From Pseudomonadota bacterium (lineage in GTDB: Bacteria > Pseudomonadota > Gammaproteobacteria > Burkholderiales > Burkholderiaceae_C): a stretch of 33,070 nucleotides of DNA. A program made the position numbers and the translations under genes. This document shows, one piece after another, positions 25,301 to 32,464 of the stretch (position 1 is the first letter of the stretch; the number at the start of each line of letters is the position of its first letter). Below the pieces are notes generated by a model. The model did not search any database, was not told where the DNA came from, and was given only the letters and a program-made list of their open reading frames with translations. The stretch covers positions 1-33,070 of the forward strand of contig JAUNUR010000035.1 of the NCBI GenBank assembly GCA_030538085.1, written 5' to 3'.

Positions 25301-25949
25301 GGTGCGCCAGGCCCACCAGCGCGAGCAGGCCGTGGCGCCCGGCAGCGAGGCCTTTACCCGCGCCGTGGCCCTGTCGTTGCGCAAGCTGATGACTTACAAG
25401 GACGAGTACGAGGTCGCGCGCCTGTACGCCGACCCGGTGTTCCGCCAGGCGCTGGATCAGCAGTTCGAGGGCGATGTGAAGCTCAGCTTCTACATGGCGC
25501 CGCCGCTGCTCAGCCGCGCGAAGAACGGCCAGCCGCCGAAGAAAATCGAACTGGGCGCCTGGCTGCTGCCCGCCATGCGCTGGCTGGCGAAGGGCAAATC
25601 ATTGCGCGGCACGGCGTTCGACATCTTCGGCCACACCGACGAGCGCCGCATGGAGCGCGAACTCATCGCGCAGTACGAGGCGCGCATCCGCGAACTGCTG
25701 CCGCTGCTGACGGCGGACAAACTCCAGCTCGCCACCGACGTGGCCGCCGTGCCGATGACGATGCGTGGCTTTGGCCACGTCAAGCAGGCCGCCGTGGTGC
25801 TGGCGCGCTTGCGCGAGGCCGAACTGCTGCACCGCTTCGACGCCACGCGCTACCCGGCGCCGCCGCGCCAGCCACGGGCGGGGCAGATCAAGGGCATACC
25901 GATTGCTGCGGCAGCGCCTGGAGTGCCGGTGTCACCACGGGTAGATTGA
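22317..25949 (+). CDS. Indolepyruvate ferredoxin oxidoreductase, single-chain type
   Basis: This 1210-residue enzyme oxidatively decarboxylates aryl-pyruvates (indolepyruvate, phenylpyruvate) to aryl-acetyl-CoA and reduces ferredoxin. It fuses the IorA- and IorB-like parts. An N-terminal pyrimidine-type domain (FVSGYRGSPLGMVDQQ) comes first. A TPP domain follows with CAGCPHNTSTRVPEG near 449 and GIGCHF. A cysteine-rich Fe-S region lies near 650-700 (CEGCGDCGVQSNC, CNKDYSCAKGFCP). The gamma-type domain starts near 750 (LLVTGVGGTGVVTVGAVIAM, FMGFAQKGGAV), followed by a C-terminal extension. AGGAGA lies 5 nt before the ATG. The divergent Lrp/AsnC gene probably controls it. The exact substrate is inferred from the family. 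Confidence 0.9.
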   Translation: MTRALETTAVIRRPDYRLTDNLWASSGQVFMTGTQALVRLPLMQRWRDQAAGLDTRGFVSGYRGSPLGMVDQQIWKAGPKWKEAGLEFVPAINEELAATQVLGTQRVESDPEKTAAAVFGLWYGKGPGVDRAGDALKHGNAYGSSPHGGVLVVAGDDHGCVSSSMPHQSDQLFQAFHMPIVAPANVAEHLEFGLYGWALSRFSGNWVGLTSLSEVVESGATVDLDAINARVAAWKSADEVRAATGFTPPAQGLHYRWPDLPSLQIEERLAHKLRAVAAFSAINSIDRHVIQSPRATVGIVTCGKAHYDLMEVLRRLDIGHAMLADAGVRLYKVGLSFPVETTRLRAFAQGLSEILVIEEKGAVVETQLRDLFYNAPVRPVIVGKHDVQGRPLVSALGELRPSRLIELAAEWLIRHFPQRFADRRALVRDFTLPELLSNESDSVKRLPYFCAGCPHNTSTRVPEGSTARAGIGCHFMANWMDRDTEGLIQMGGEGVDWVSHSRFTKKPHVFQNLGDGTYYHSGYLAIRQAVAAQARITYKILFNDAVAMTGGQPVDGVISVDAIARQVESEGVKKVVVLSDDIGKYDGIKARFPQGTEFHDRDALDRVQRELRQIDGVTVLIYEQTCAAEKRRRRKKGELHDPAKRLFIHEAVCEGCGDCGVQSNCVAVLPHETALGRKRKIDQTACNKDYSCAKGFCPSFVGVTGGALRKKAGALSGSRIGESGQNAFTRLVASLPEPAPHAWTGPYDLLVTGVGGTGVVTVGAVIAMAAHLEGKSASVLDFMGFAQKGGAVMSFVRLADVPERLNQVRIDTQQADAVLACDTVVAAQPEALGTVRHGRTRILANVHETPVAESLKNPDASLKTDGLLAKLRFAAGASQVETFDAQRLAEDFLGDTITANIVAMGYAWQCGLVPVGLAAVQRAIELNGVAVPANRSAFSLGRLAAADPGACAALLGGAGRAAQAHDGTLDALITHAMSQLTQYQNAAWAERYAALVRQAHQREQAVAPGSEAFTRAVALSLRKLMTYKDEYEVARLYADPVFRQALDQQFEGDVKLSFYMAPPLLSRAKNGQPPKKIELGAWLLPAMRWLAKGKSLRGTAFDIFGHTDERRMERELIAQYEARIRELLPLLTADKLQLATDVAAVPMTMRGFGHVKQAAVVLARLREAELLHRFDATRYPAPPRQPRAGQIKGIPIAAAAPGVPVSPRVD

Positions 25950-25963
25950 TGCCGTTTTTATTG

Positions 25964-26161
25964 GGAGTTTCGTAATTCAGGACAAGCCTATGTCATGCCT
26001 TCACCTCATCCCGTCATTGCGGCGAAGGCCGCAATCCACGCGGTGTCCGCGGGTCAACACCGTGTCAAGGTGACGCCCCATGGATTGCGGCCTTCGCCGC
26101 AATGACGAGGGAATGTGAGGGGTTTTTTCTGATGGCCCGCGCTGTCGTGATTTTTGAAAAC
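25964..26161 (+). repeat. ~196-bp palindromic element, full copy B
   Basis: This copy starts 15 nt after the ior stop codon and parallels 15014-15209 throughout. Its 96-bp cruciform (26012-26107) has the same 27-bp perfect arms. The inner hairpin is CGCGG-TGT-CCGCG (26039-26051), which differs from copy A by a paired A-T to G-C change. Its right end runs directly into the 88-bp repeat at 26162. Confidence 0.85.
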
Positions 26162-26249
26162 CTCTCAAGAAAACGTTTTGTCAGTCATTGATTTTCTTCA
26201 GGTGCACCGGCCCTGTTGGCAGGGTTGGGCTGCTCAATAGGTTCAAGAA
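26162..26249 (-). repeat. 88-bp repeat, copy 2 (resembles a gene 3' end)
   Basis: This direct repeat of 11-98 has seven mismatches and no gaps. On the minus strand an open frame from ATG 26307 (MTNSPAAFPRQGNGVPCGDL) would end through EQPNPANRAGAPEENQ at a TGA near 26185. The shared C-terminus and mostly codon-compatible substitutions suggest a repeated coding tail, but no known family is recognised. Confidence 0.6.
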
Positions 26250-26514
26250 GATCACCGCATGGCACACCATTTCCTTGCCGTGGAAACGCAGCGGGGCTAT
26301 TCGTCATGCCGAGCCATTTCGAAAGCGAATGCGCGGGAGTGCATGCCGTTTTCTTGCTGAAAGCTATGATAAAAATAGCTGATCAGTCAATATTCAAAAG
26401 GGTTGGGAACCATTTTTCCTAGAATGCTTCCCATGGCGGGGCCGGTGCCTGTCGTCACGGCGTCACGGCGATGGCGCATGATGCCCGGCCTTGGCCGGAG
26501 CCGGCGCGTGATTC
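26250..26514. other. Spacer upstream of the MscS-type gene
   Basis: Apart from the minus-strand frame noted for the 88-bp repeat, this stretch holds a short palindrome AGCTAT-N7-ATAGCT at 26362-26380. It is locally AT-rich around 26365-26425, where a promoter for the downstream pair could lie. No clear -35/-10 pair or gene stands out. Confidence 0.4.
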
Positions 26515-27819
26515 ATGGAGATCAGTATTTTGGAGTTTCAATCCCTTTCCTGGACGCAGCCCTGGGTGCAGGCTGCCTTTGGCCTGACGGGTCTGCTGGT
26601 GCTGGCCTGGCTGCTGCAGTTGTTGACGCAGTTGGTGCTGATGCGGGGCGTGGCCCGGCTGGGCCTGGCGGCCGGAGTGAAGGGGCTGGCCGCCGTGCTG
26701 CTGAATCGCACGGTGTTGCGCCGGGCGGTGCAAATCGTGCCGCCGCTGGTGCTGCTGCTGGGGCTACGCCTGGTGCCGCATCTGCCCAAGGCGGTGGCGA
26801 CGGTGATCGAGAACGTGGCCACCGCGCTGGTCGTACTGTTTATCGCGCGCGCGCTGTTCAAGATGTTCGACGTGGCGCTGAAGCTGCACGACACCGAGGC
26901 CGCGCTGCACAACCGCGCGCGCTCACGCTCGATCAAGGCGTACATCCAGATGGGGCAACTGGTGGTGGGCATTGCCGCCGTCGTCATCATGATCGCGGCG
27001 CTGGCCGACAAGTCGCCGCTGATCGTGCTGTCGGGCTTTGGCGCCATGTCGGCGGTGCTGATGCTGGTGTTTCAGGACATCATCAAATCCTTCGTGGCGG
27101 GCCTGCAGATCGAGGGCAACGACATGATGCGCGTGGGCGACTGGATCGAGGTGCCGCAAGCCGGAGCCGACGGCGCGGTGATCGACATCGCGCTGAACAC
27201 CGTCAAGGTGCAGAACTGGGACAAGACCATCGTCACCATTCCTACCTGGAAGCTGATCAGCGAGAGCTTCAAGAACTGGCGCGGCATGCAGGAGTCGGGC
27301 GGGCGGCGCATCAAGCGCACGTTGATGATCGACGCCGGCTCGATCCACTTTCTTTCCGATGAGCAGATCGAGCGGCTGGGCCACATCAAGCTGATCGCCG
27401 ACTATGTGAAGGAAAAGGCCGACGCGGTGAAAATTTCGCGCGCCATGAAGCTGCGTGAATTGGGTGACGTGCTGGGCCGCGTACCCGCCAACCAGCGCCG
27501 GCTGACCAATATCGGCACCTTCCGCGCCTATGTGCTGGCCTACCTGCAGGCCAACAGCGGCATCCACCCCGACATGACGCTGATGGTGCGCATGCTGCAG
27601 CCCACGCCCGAGGGCGTGCCGCTGGAGCTGTACTGCTTCACCAACACCACGGCCTGGGTCGATTACGAGGCGATCCAGAGCGACATCTTCGACCACCTGC
27701 TGGCTATCCTGCCGGAGTTCGGGCTGCGCACCTTCCAGGCGCCGGGCGGGGCCGACATGCGCGCGCTGGGGGATGTGCGCGCGTTGTCCGGAGTGGGGGG
27801 ACTCAAGGAATATTCATGA
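26515..27819 (+). CDS. ybdG: MscS-family mechanosensitive channel, YbdG-like
   Basis: The 434-residue inner-membrane protein has about five hydrophobic segments in its first 190 residues. The MscS pore helix and beta domain follow: GFGAMSAVLMLVFQDIIKSF, then VGDWIEVPQAGADGAVIDIA, VKVQNWDKTIVTIPTW and FKNWRGMQESGGRRIKR. The C-terminal domain has NIGTFRAY and DIFDHLLAILPEFGLR. This motif series matches E. coli YbdG (miniconductance channel), which opens on hypo-osmotic stress. Start 26515 is taken; a TTG at 26530 with GGAG upstream is an alternative. The stop overlaps creA by ATGA, so the two are coupled. Confidence 0.88.
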   Translation: MEISILEFQSLSWTQPWVQAAFGLTGLLVLAWLLQLLTQLVLMRGVARLGLAAGVKGLAAVLLNRTVLRRAVQIVPPLVLLLGLRLVPHLPKAVATVIENVATALVVLFIARALFKMFDVALKLHDTEAALHNRARSRSIKAYIQMGQLVVGIAAVVIMIAALADKSPLIVLSGFGAMSAVLMLVFQDIIKSFVAGLQIEGNDMMRVGDWIEVPQAGADGAVIDIALNTVKVQNWDKTIVTIPTWKLISESFKNWRGMQESGGRRIKRTLMIDAGSIHFLSDEQIERLGHIKLIADYVKEKADAVKISRAMKLRELGDVLGRVPANQRRLTNIGTFRAYVLAYLQANSGIHPDMTLMVRMLQPTPEGVPLELYCFTNTTAWVDYEAIQSDIFDHLLAILPEFGLRTFQAPGGADMRALGDVRALSGVGGLKEYS

Positions 27820-28388
27820 ACATGAAAAACATCTTTGGCGCCAGAAAAACCAACGCCAGAAGCTATTGCATTGATAGCTTAATCTCCCGTCAAATCGTTA
27901 TCGTCCGTTTTTCGGCCCTGCGCGCCGCATTCGCCACGCTTTTGCTGGCCCCCGTGGCGGCTGACGCCGGGGCGCAGCAAATCGGCGACGTGAGCACTGC
28001 TTTCCAGCTGCTCGGCCCCAACCACAAGATCGTCGTCGAGGCCTATGACGACCCGCTGGTCAAGGGCGTGACCTGCTACGTCTCGCGGGCGCGTACTGGC
28101 GGCATCAAGGGCGGGCTGGGCCTGGCCGAAGACCGCGCCGAGGCCTCGATCGCCTGCCGCCAGGTTGGGCCGGTCAGCTTTGGCGGGCCGCTGCGGCAAG
28201 AAGACGAGGTGTTCTCCGAGCGCATGTCGGTGCTGTTCAAGCGCCTGCGCGTGGTGCGCATGGTCGATGCGCCGCGCAACACGCTGGTGTACCTGACCTA
28301 CTCCGAGAAGCTGATCGACGGCTCGCCCCAGAACAGCATCACCGCCGTGCCCATCGACCGGGCGACGCCGATTCCGGTCAAGCCCTGA
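27816..28388 (+). CDS. creA: CreA family protein
   Basis: CreA is a conserved exported protein of unknown function. The 190-residue product carries the family core from IGDVSTAFQLLGPNHKIVVE through DPLVKGVTCYVSRA, TGGIKGGLGLAEDRAEASI and CRQVGPV. A hydrophobic signal-like segment FSALRAAFATLLLAPVAADA precedes it at about 34-53, giving a periplasmic prediction. The N-terminus is about 30 residues longer than in E. coli CreA. Those extra codons contain a palindrome AGCTAT-N7-ATAGCT (27861-27879), so the signal peptide is preceded by repeat-derived residues. AAGGAA lies 6 nt before the ATG, and the start overlaps the channel gene's stop. Confidence 0.88.
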   Translation: MNMKNIFGARKTNARSYCIDSLISRQIVIVRFSALRAAFATLLLAPVAADAGAQQIGDVSTAFQLLGPNHKIVVEAYDDPLVKGVTCYVSRARTGGIKGGLGLAEDRAEASIACRQVGPVSFGGPLRQEDEVFSERMSVLFKRLRVVRMVDAPRNTLVYLTYSEKLIDGSPQNSITAVPIDRATPIPVKP

Positions 28389-28511
28389 TCGCTGCTTCGC
28401 GCTCAGGAGGAATGGCCATTTGCGCTGCGAGGCATGCCGTGCGCCACGGGCATCAACGGAGCAGGCATCCACCTGATATTCCGTTGTGGATCGCAGATGC
28501 CTGAAATCTGT

Positions 28512-28585
28512 TGTGGGAGCGGCCTTGGCCGCGATAGGGCGCGCCTTCACTCGGAACGCCACATCGCGGGCAAGCCCGCTCCCAC
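28512..28585. repeat. REP-type inverted pair, copy 1
   Basis: GTGGGAGCGGCCTTGGCCGC at the left and GCGGGCAAGCCCGCTCCCAC at the right form a large imperfect inverted repeat between creA and the convergent ggt. It resembles the GTGGGAGCGGGCTTGCCCGC repetitive extragenic palindromes known from pseudomonads and other proteobacteria. The rest of the 281-bp gap (28389-28669) has no gene. Confidence 0.8.
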
Positions 28586-28669
28586 CAGCGCGCGGTCCGT
28601 TGCGGCGCACTGACGAAATCATCTGTTTGCTTTCGGCGCCATGTCAAGGCGGTTGCGCTCGCCCTTCAA

Positions 28670-30505
28670 TCAATCGCCCAGCACCACACCCTCGCGCCGT
28701 GGGTCGGCGCCGCCCAGCCACATTGTTTTGCCGTGCACGTTGGCGCGGGTGATGGCCTGCAGGCCGCTGGTCATGTTTATTTCGCGTACCTCGGCGCCGC
28801 GCGTGCGCAGGGCTTCGACGGTGGCGGGCGGAAATTTCCTTTCTTCCAGCAGGCTGGGGCCGTTCAGGCTGCCAAAGTTGGGCAGGTTGATGGCCTGCTG
28901 CGGCGTCAGGCCCCAGTTCAGCACGCCGTGCAGCGTCTTGGCGGTGTAGTGGATGATGAGCGCGCCGCCGGGACTGCCGCCGCTCATCAGCAGCGGGCCG
29001 CGCGAGCCGTCGGCGTTTTTCTCGAACACCAGCGTGGGCGCCATCGACGAGCGCGGGCGCTTGCCGGGCTGCACGCGGTTGGCGATCGGCTGGCCGTCGG
29101 CGCCGGTGGGCGTGAAGCTGAAGTCGGTCAGCTCGTTGTTCAGCAGAAAACCTTTCACCATCTGGCGCGCGCCGAAGGCGTCTTCGATGGTGGTGGTTAT
29201 CGCCAGCGCGTTGCCGAAGGCATCGACGATGCTGATGTGGCTGGTGCCGTATTCGGGCTGGTTGGGCATGGGCGCAAAACTGGTTTTCACGGCGCCGGGC
29301 TGGCCGGGCTGTGCCACCTTCAGGCTCTGCGCGCCGATGAGTGCGGCGCGGCTTTTCAGGTAGGCAGGGTCGAGCAGGCTCATCCAGCTGCCGGCGGGTG
29401 GCTGCACGAAGTCGGGGTCGGCCACGTACTGCGCGCGGTCGGCAAAGGCCAGGCGCGCCGCTTCGGTGTAGTAGTGCAGCCAGTCGGCGGTGGGCAGGCC
29501 GGCAGCGTCCAGCTTCATCGCAGCGGCGGGCGTCTGCGCCAGGATGCCGAGGATCTGGCCGATGGCGATGGCCCCGGACGAGGGCGGCGGGAAGCCGCAC
29601 ACTTCCACCGTCTTGCCCGCCGCGGTCAGGTCGTGGCACAGGGGGGCGCGGCGCTTGGGTTGGTAATTGGCCAGGTCGGCCAGCGTCATCCTGCCCGGGT
29701 TGGAGGGGTGGCCGTTGACCTTGTCGACGATGGCCTGCGCCACCGGGCCTTGCAGCAGCGCCGCCGAACCGCGCGCGGCGATACCGCGCAGCACCTCGGC
29801 CAGTTCGGGGTTCTTCAGCACGTGGCCCACGGGCCAGGGCTTGCCGCCGGTGTCGTAGAAATACTTCGCGGCCACCGGGTCCTTGATCAGGTGCTTCTCG
29901 TTCGCCAGCATGGTGGCCAGGCGCGGGCTGACCTGAAAGCCCTGTTCGGCCAGCTGGATCGCCGGCTGGATGAGCTGCGCCCACGGCAGGCGGCCATGCG
30001 CCCGGTGTGCCTGCTCTAGCATGCGCACCGTGCCCGGCACGCCGACCGAGCGGCCGCCGACCACGCCGTCGTAGAAGGGCATGGGCTTGCCGTCGGCGTT
30101 CAGAAACAGTTTTTCATCGGCGGCGGCGGGCGCGGTTTCGCGGCCGTCCCAGGCCGTCACGTCGCGGCCTTTGGCGTGCAGCAGAAAGGCGCCGCCGCCG
30201 ATGCCGCTGGACTGCGGCTCGACCAGGCTCAACACCATCTGCACGGCAATGGCCGCGTCGATGGCGCTGCCGCCGGCCTTCAGCACCTGGTAGCCGGCAT
30301 CGGTGGCCAGCGGGTTGGCGGCGGCGACGGCGAACTTCTCCGTGGCCCAGCCGGGCTTGTCGGTCCAGCCCGAGCCGCCTTCGGGCGTGATCGGCGCGGC
30401 TGGCGGTGGCGTGTAGCGGAAGTTGCCGCTGTTGGCGCAACCGGTCAGCAGGGCGGCAGCGGCGAGGGCGCTCAAGGCGAACAGGCGGGGCGCGGGCATG
30501 GGCAT
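28670..30505 (-). CDS. ggt: Gamma-glutamyltransferase, lipoprotein form
   Basis: Ggt cleaves and transfers the gamma-glutamyl group of glutathione and related compounds, and matures by self-cleavage in front of a catalytic threonine. The 611-residue precursor has a lipoprotein signal (ALLTGC, Cys23), so it should be anchored in the periplasm. The large-subunit motifs SGIGGGAF and GRETAP precede the small subunit, which begins at the Thr of YGTSHISIVDAFGN. Later motifs NNELTDFS, PGKRPRSSMAPT and MSGGSPGG are all present. AGGAG 7 nt before ATG 30505 fixes the start. Full length, with no visible defect. Confidence 0.93.
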   Translation of the reverse strand: MPMPAPRLFALSALAAAALLTGCANSGNFRYTPPPAAPITPEGGSGWTDKPGWATEKFAVAAANPLATDAGYQVLKAGGSAIDAAIAVQMVLSLVEPQSSGIGGGAFLLHAKGRDVTAWDGRETAPAAADEKLFLNADGKPMPFYDGVVGGRSVGVPGTVRMLEQAHRAHGRLPWAQLIQPAIQLAEQGFQVSPRLATMLANEKHLIKDPVAAKYFYDTGGKPWPVGHVLKNPELAEVLRGIAARGSAALLQGPVAQAIVDKVNGHPSNPGRMTLADLANYQPKRRAPLCHDLTAAGKTVEVCGFPPPSSGAIAIGQILGILAQTPAAAMKLDAAGLPTADWLHYYTEAARLAFADRAQYVADPDFVQPPAGSWMSLLDPAYLKSRAALIGAQSLKVAQPGQPGAVKTSFAPMPNQPEYGTSHISIVDAFGNALAITTTIEDAFGARQMVKGFLLNNELTDFSFTPTGADGQPIANRVQPGKRPRSSMAPTLVFEKNADGSRGPLLMSGGSPGGALIIHYTAKTLHGVLNWGLTPQQAINLPNFGSLNGPSLLEERKFPPATVEALRTRGAEVREINMTSGLQAITRANVHGKTMWLGGADPRREGVVLGD

Positions 30506-30592
30506 GGGATGTCTCCTCTTGTGGTTCGAAAGAGGTTCATCCTAACCCGATTGGGCATCTGCGGCTCGAATTGGATGTAAGCTGAATGGGCC

Positions 30593-30638
30593 GCCAACGC
30601 TTGCTGGACAAGCGTTGGCAGCTATATAAGTAGTAGCT
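30593..30638. repeat. Hairpin plus AGCTA palindrome between ggt and tfoX-like gene
   Basis: GCCAACGCTTG-CTGGA-CAAGCGTTGGC is an 11-bp perfect stem, followed at once by AGCTA-N9-TAGCT. This combined motif looks like the short dispersed repeat common in Comamonadaceae-type genomes. It lacks a T-tract on either strand, so a terminator role is doubtful. Confidence 0.6.
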
Positions 30639-30657
30639 TATTGGTGGTATCCAGACT

Positions 30658-30999
30658 TCACTGGGCGGCTGCCTTCGGTCGGCGTGTCTTGGGCAGCGGC
30701 AGGGCGCTGGCGGTGGCTATGACGGCAGCACACAGCGCATCGCGGTCATCCCAGCGGTCGGCGCTCAGCAGATAGTGCGGCGTGGTGACCCAGTGGTAGG
30801 GCGTGCCCAACACGGGCTGCCCCAGCACGGCACGGCCCGCGTCGGTGGGTTTCAGGAAAAGCTGGTCGTTGCAGACGAAGCCGACCGAACGGCCATCGAC
30901 ATACAGGCAGTATTCGCCGAAGGTCTTGCTCACGCGCACGCTGGGCAGGCCAGCCAGCTGGTCCAGCAGGAACTGCAGGGTCTCCGGTCGCGTGGGCAT
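30658..30999 (-). CDS. TfoX/Sxy N-terminal domain protein, paralogue 1
   Basis: This 113-residue protein consists only of the TfoX N-terminal domain (FGEYCLYVDGRSVGFVCNDQ, then LFLKPTDAGRAVLGQP) plus a lysine/arginine-rich tail. Full-length Sxy/TfoX competence regulators have a second domain that is missing here. Stand-alone TfoX-N proteins are common and of unknown function. It is about half identical, by eye, to the gene 118 bp upstream, and both have 113 residues. The pair probably arose by tandem duplication. Confidence 0.82.
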   Translation of the reverse strand: MPTRPETLQFLLDQLAGLPSVRVSKTFGEYCLYVDGRSVGFVCNDQLFLKPTDAGRAVLGQPVLGTPYHWVTTPHYLLSADRWDDRDALCAAVIATASALPLPKTRRPKAAAQ

Positions 31000-31117
31000 G
31001 CGGGGCGATGGCTACGTTATTGATAGTTGACTGCGCTGTATGAAAGCCGGATTCAAGAGCAAACGATCTGAAATTCTTGCCTGTCAAGCGCGAGAAGCTA
31101 TGAATTGCATAGTGAAT

Positions 31118-31459
31118 TCATGCCCCGGCCTTGTGGCGAGCCTTGCGCGGCTTGGGCAGCGGTAGCGCCTGGGCCGTGGCAGTCAGCAGGTCGCACAGTG
31201 CTTCGCGGTCTTCCCATTCGTCGGGCCGCAGCAGAAAGTAATCCTTGGCGCCGGGGTAGGGTTGGCCGTAGACCGGCTGCGCCAGCAAGGCGCGGCCCAC
31301 ATCGGTGACCTTCACGAACAGCTGGTCGTCGCACACGAAGGCGGTCGGCTTGTCATCCAGGTAGACGCAGTACTCGCCGAACATGCGCCGGGTGCGCACG
31401 GCGGGCAGCGCCCCGATCTGGTCGAGCAGGAAAGCCAGCGTTTCGGGGCGCGTGGACAT
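31118..31459 (-). CDS. TfoX/Sxy N-terminal domain protein, paralogue 2
   Basis: The 113-residue protein is collinear with its neighbour at 30658: STRPETLAFLLDQIGALPAV, FGEYCVYLDDKPTAFVCDDQ, LFVKVTDVGRALLAQPVYG and a basic tail ALPLPKPRKARHK. ATG 31459 is chosen to match the paralogue; the frame continues upstream only through a REP element. Loss of similarity is concentrated around residues 68-80. A role in competence should not be assumed, because the C-terminal Sxy domain is absent. Confidence 0.82.
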   Translation of the reverse strand: MSTRPETLAFLLDQIGALPAVRTRRMFGEYCVYLDDKPTAFVCDDQLFVKVTDVGRALLAQPVYGQPYPGAKDYFLLRPDEWEDREALCDLLTATAQALPLPKPRKARHKAGA

Positions 31460-31475
31460 GGCTGGATTGCTTCTC

Positions 31476-31547
31476 GTGGGAGCGGGCTTGCCCGCGATGG
31501 GCGTCATGATCAAGGAAACGCCCCATCGCGGGCAAGCCCGCTCCCAC
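31476..31547. repeat. REP-type inverted pair, copy 2
   Basis: GTGGGAGCGGGCTTGCCCGC and its inverse GCGGGCAAGCCCGCTCCCAC give 26 perfectly paired bases plus one bulge, around a short loop. It is the cleaner copy of the element at 28512 and lies between the dehydrogenase end and the tfoX-like start. Confidence 0.88.
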
Positions 31548-31565
31548 ACAACCGGTGGTGGTGGT

Positions 31566-32324
31566 TTACTTCGGCGCCATGCGGATCGCGCCGTCCAGCC
31601 GGATCACCTCGCCGTTCAGCATGTCGTTCTCGATGATGTGCTTCACCAGCTTGGCGTAGTCCTCGGGCTTGCCCAGGCGGCTGGGGAAGGGCACCATGGC
31701 CGCCAGCGCGTCCTGCACTTCCTGCGGCATGCCCATCAGCATGGGTGTGCCGAAGATGCCGGGGGCGATCGTCATGTTGCGGATGCCGTTGCGGCTCAGG
31801 TCGCGGGCGATGGGCAGCGTCATGCCCACCACGCCGCCCTTGCTGGCGGCGTACGCTGCCTGGCCGATCTGGCCGTCGTAGGCGGCTACGCTGGCGGTGC
31901 TGATCAGCACTCCGCGCTCGCCGGTGCTTTCCGGTTCGTTCTTGCACATGGCGTCTGCGGCCAGGCGGATCATGTTGAAGGTGCCGACCAGGTTGACCAT
32001 GATGGTTCTGGTGTACACGTCCAGCTTGTGCGGACCGTTCTTGCCCACCGTTTTCTCGGCTGGCGCGATGCCGGCGCAATTGACCAGGCCCATGAGCTTA
32101 CCCAGCGATGTGGCCTTGGCCACCACGGCCTGACCATCGGCCTCGCTGCTGACGTCGCACTTCACGAAGCTGCCGCCGATGTCCTTGGCCACGGCTTCGC
32201 CCTTCTCAACCTGCATGTCGGCGATGACCACCTTGGCGCCTTCGGCCACCAGCATGCGCGCCGTGCCTTCACCCAGGCCCGATGCGCCGCCGGTGACGAT
32301 GAAAACCTTGTCCTTGATCTGCAT
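31566..32324 (-). CDS. Short-chain dehydrogenase, 3-hydroxyacyl-CoA dehydrogenase type
   Basis: This 252-residue NAD(P)-dependent dehydrogenase has the Rossmann motif TGGASGLG (12-19), NCAG, a catalytic Ser in [12 protein letters not shown] and the YAASK pair. The acidic residue after beta-2 (VVIADM) suggests NAD rather than NADP. The overall series, including [15 protein letters not shown] and the ending [13 protein letters not shown], matches the type II 3-hydroxyacyl-CoA / 2-methyl-3-hydroxybutyryl-CoA dehydrogenases of fatty-acid and isoleucine breakdown. AAGGAG lies 7 nt before the ATG. A terminator separates it from gltA upstream, so it probably has its own promoter. Confidence 0.87.
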   Translation of the reverse strand: MQIKDKVFIVTGGASGLGEGTARMLVAEGAKVVIADMQVEKGEAVAKDIGGSFVKCDVSSEADGQAVVAKATSLGKLMGLVNCAGIAPAEKTVGKNGPHKLDVYTRTIMVNLVGTFNMIRLAADAMCKNEPESTGERGVLISTASVAAYDGQIGQAAYAASKGGVVGMTLPIARDLSRNGIRNMTIAPGIFGTPMLMGMPQEVQDALAAMVPFPSRLGKPEDYAKLVKHIIENDMLNGEVIRLDGAIRMAPK

Positions 32325-32391
32325 GAATGCTCCTTGTGTGGTGTGGATATGACCGCATTATTCAGCGGTTTCGCGGGTTTCGAATTCCAGC

Positions 32392-32415
32392 AAAAAGCCC
32401 GCCATGGGCGGGCTT
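32392..32415 (-). terminator. Intrinsic terminator after gltA
   Basis: On the minus strand, AAGCCCGCC-CAT-GGCGGGCTT forms a 9-bp perfect stem followed by TTT, 50 nt after the gltA stop. This is a typical short rho-independent terminator. Confidence 0.75.
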
Positions 32416-32464
32416 GGAAAGCGCGCGCCACAAGCGGGCGCGCGGCAGGTGCGTGGGCACGTTT

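Noticed and set aside
26188-26422. Small plus-strand open frames upstream of the channel gene
   Set aside because: They cross repeat sequence, have no ribosome site and no recognisable protein features.
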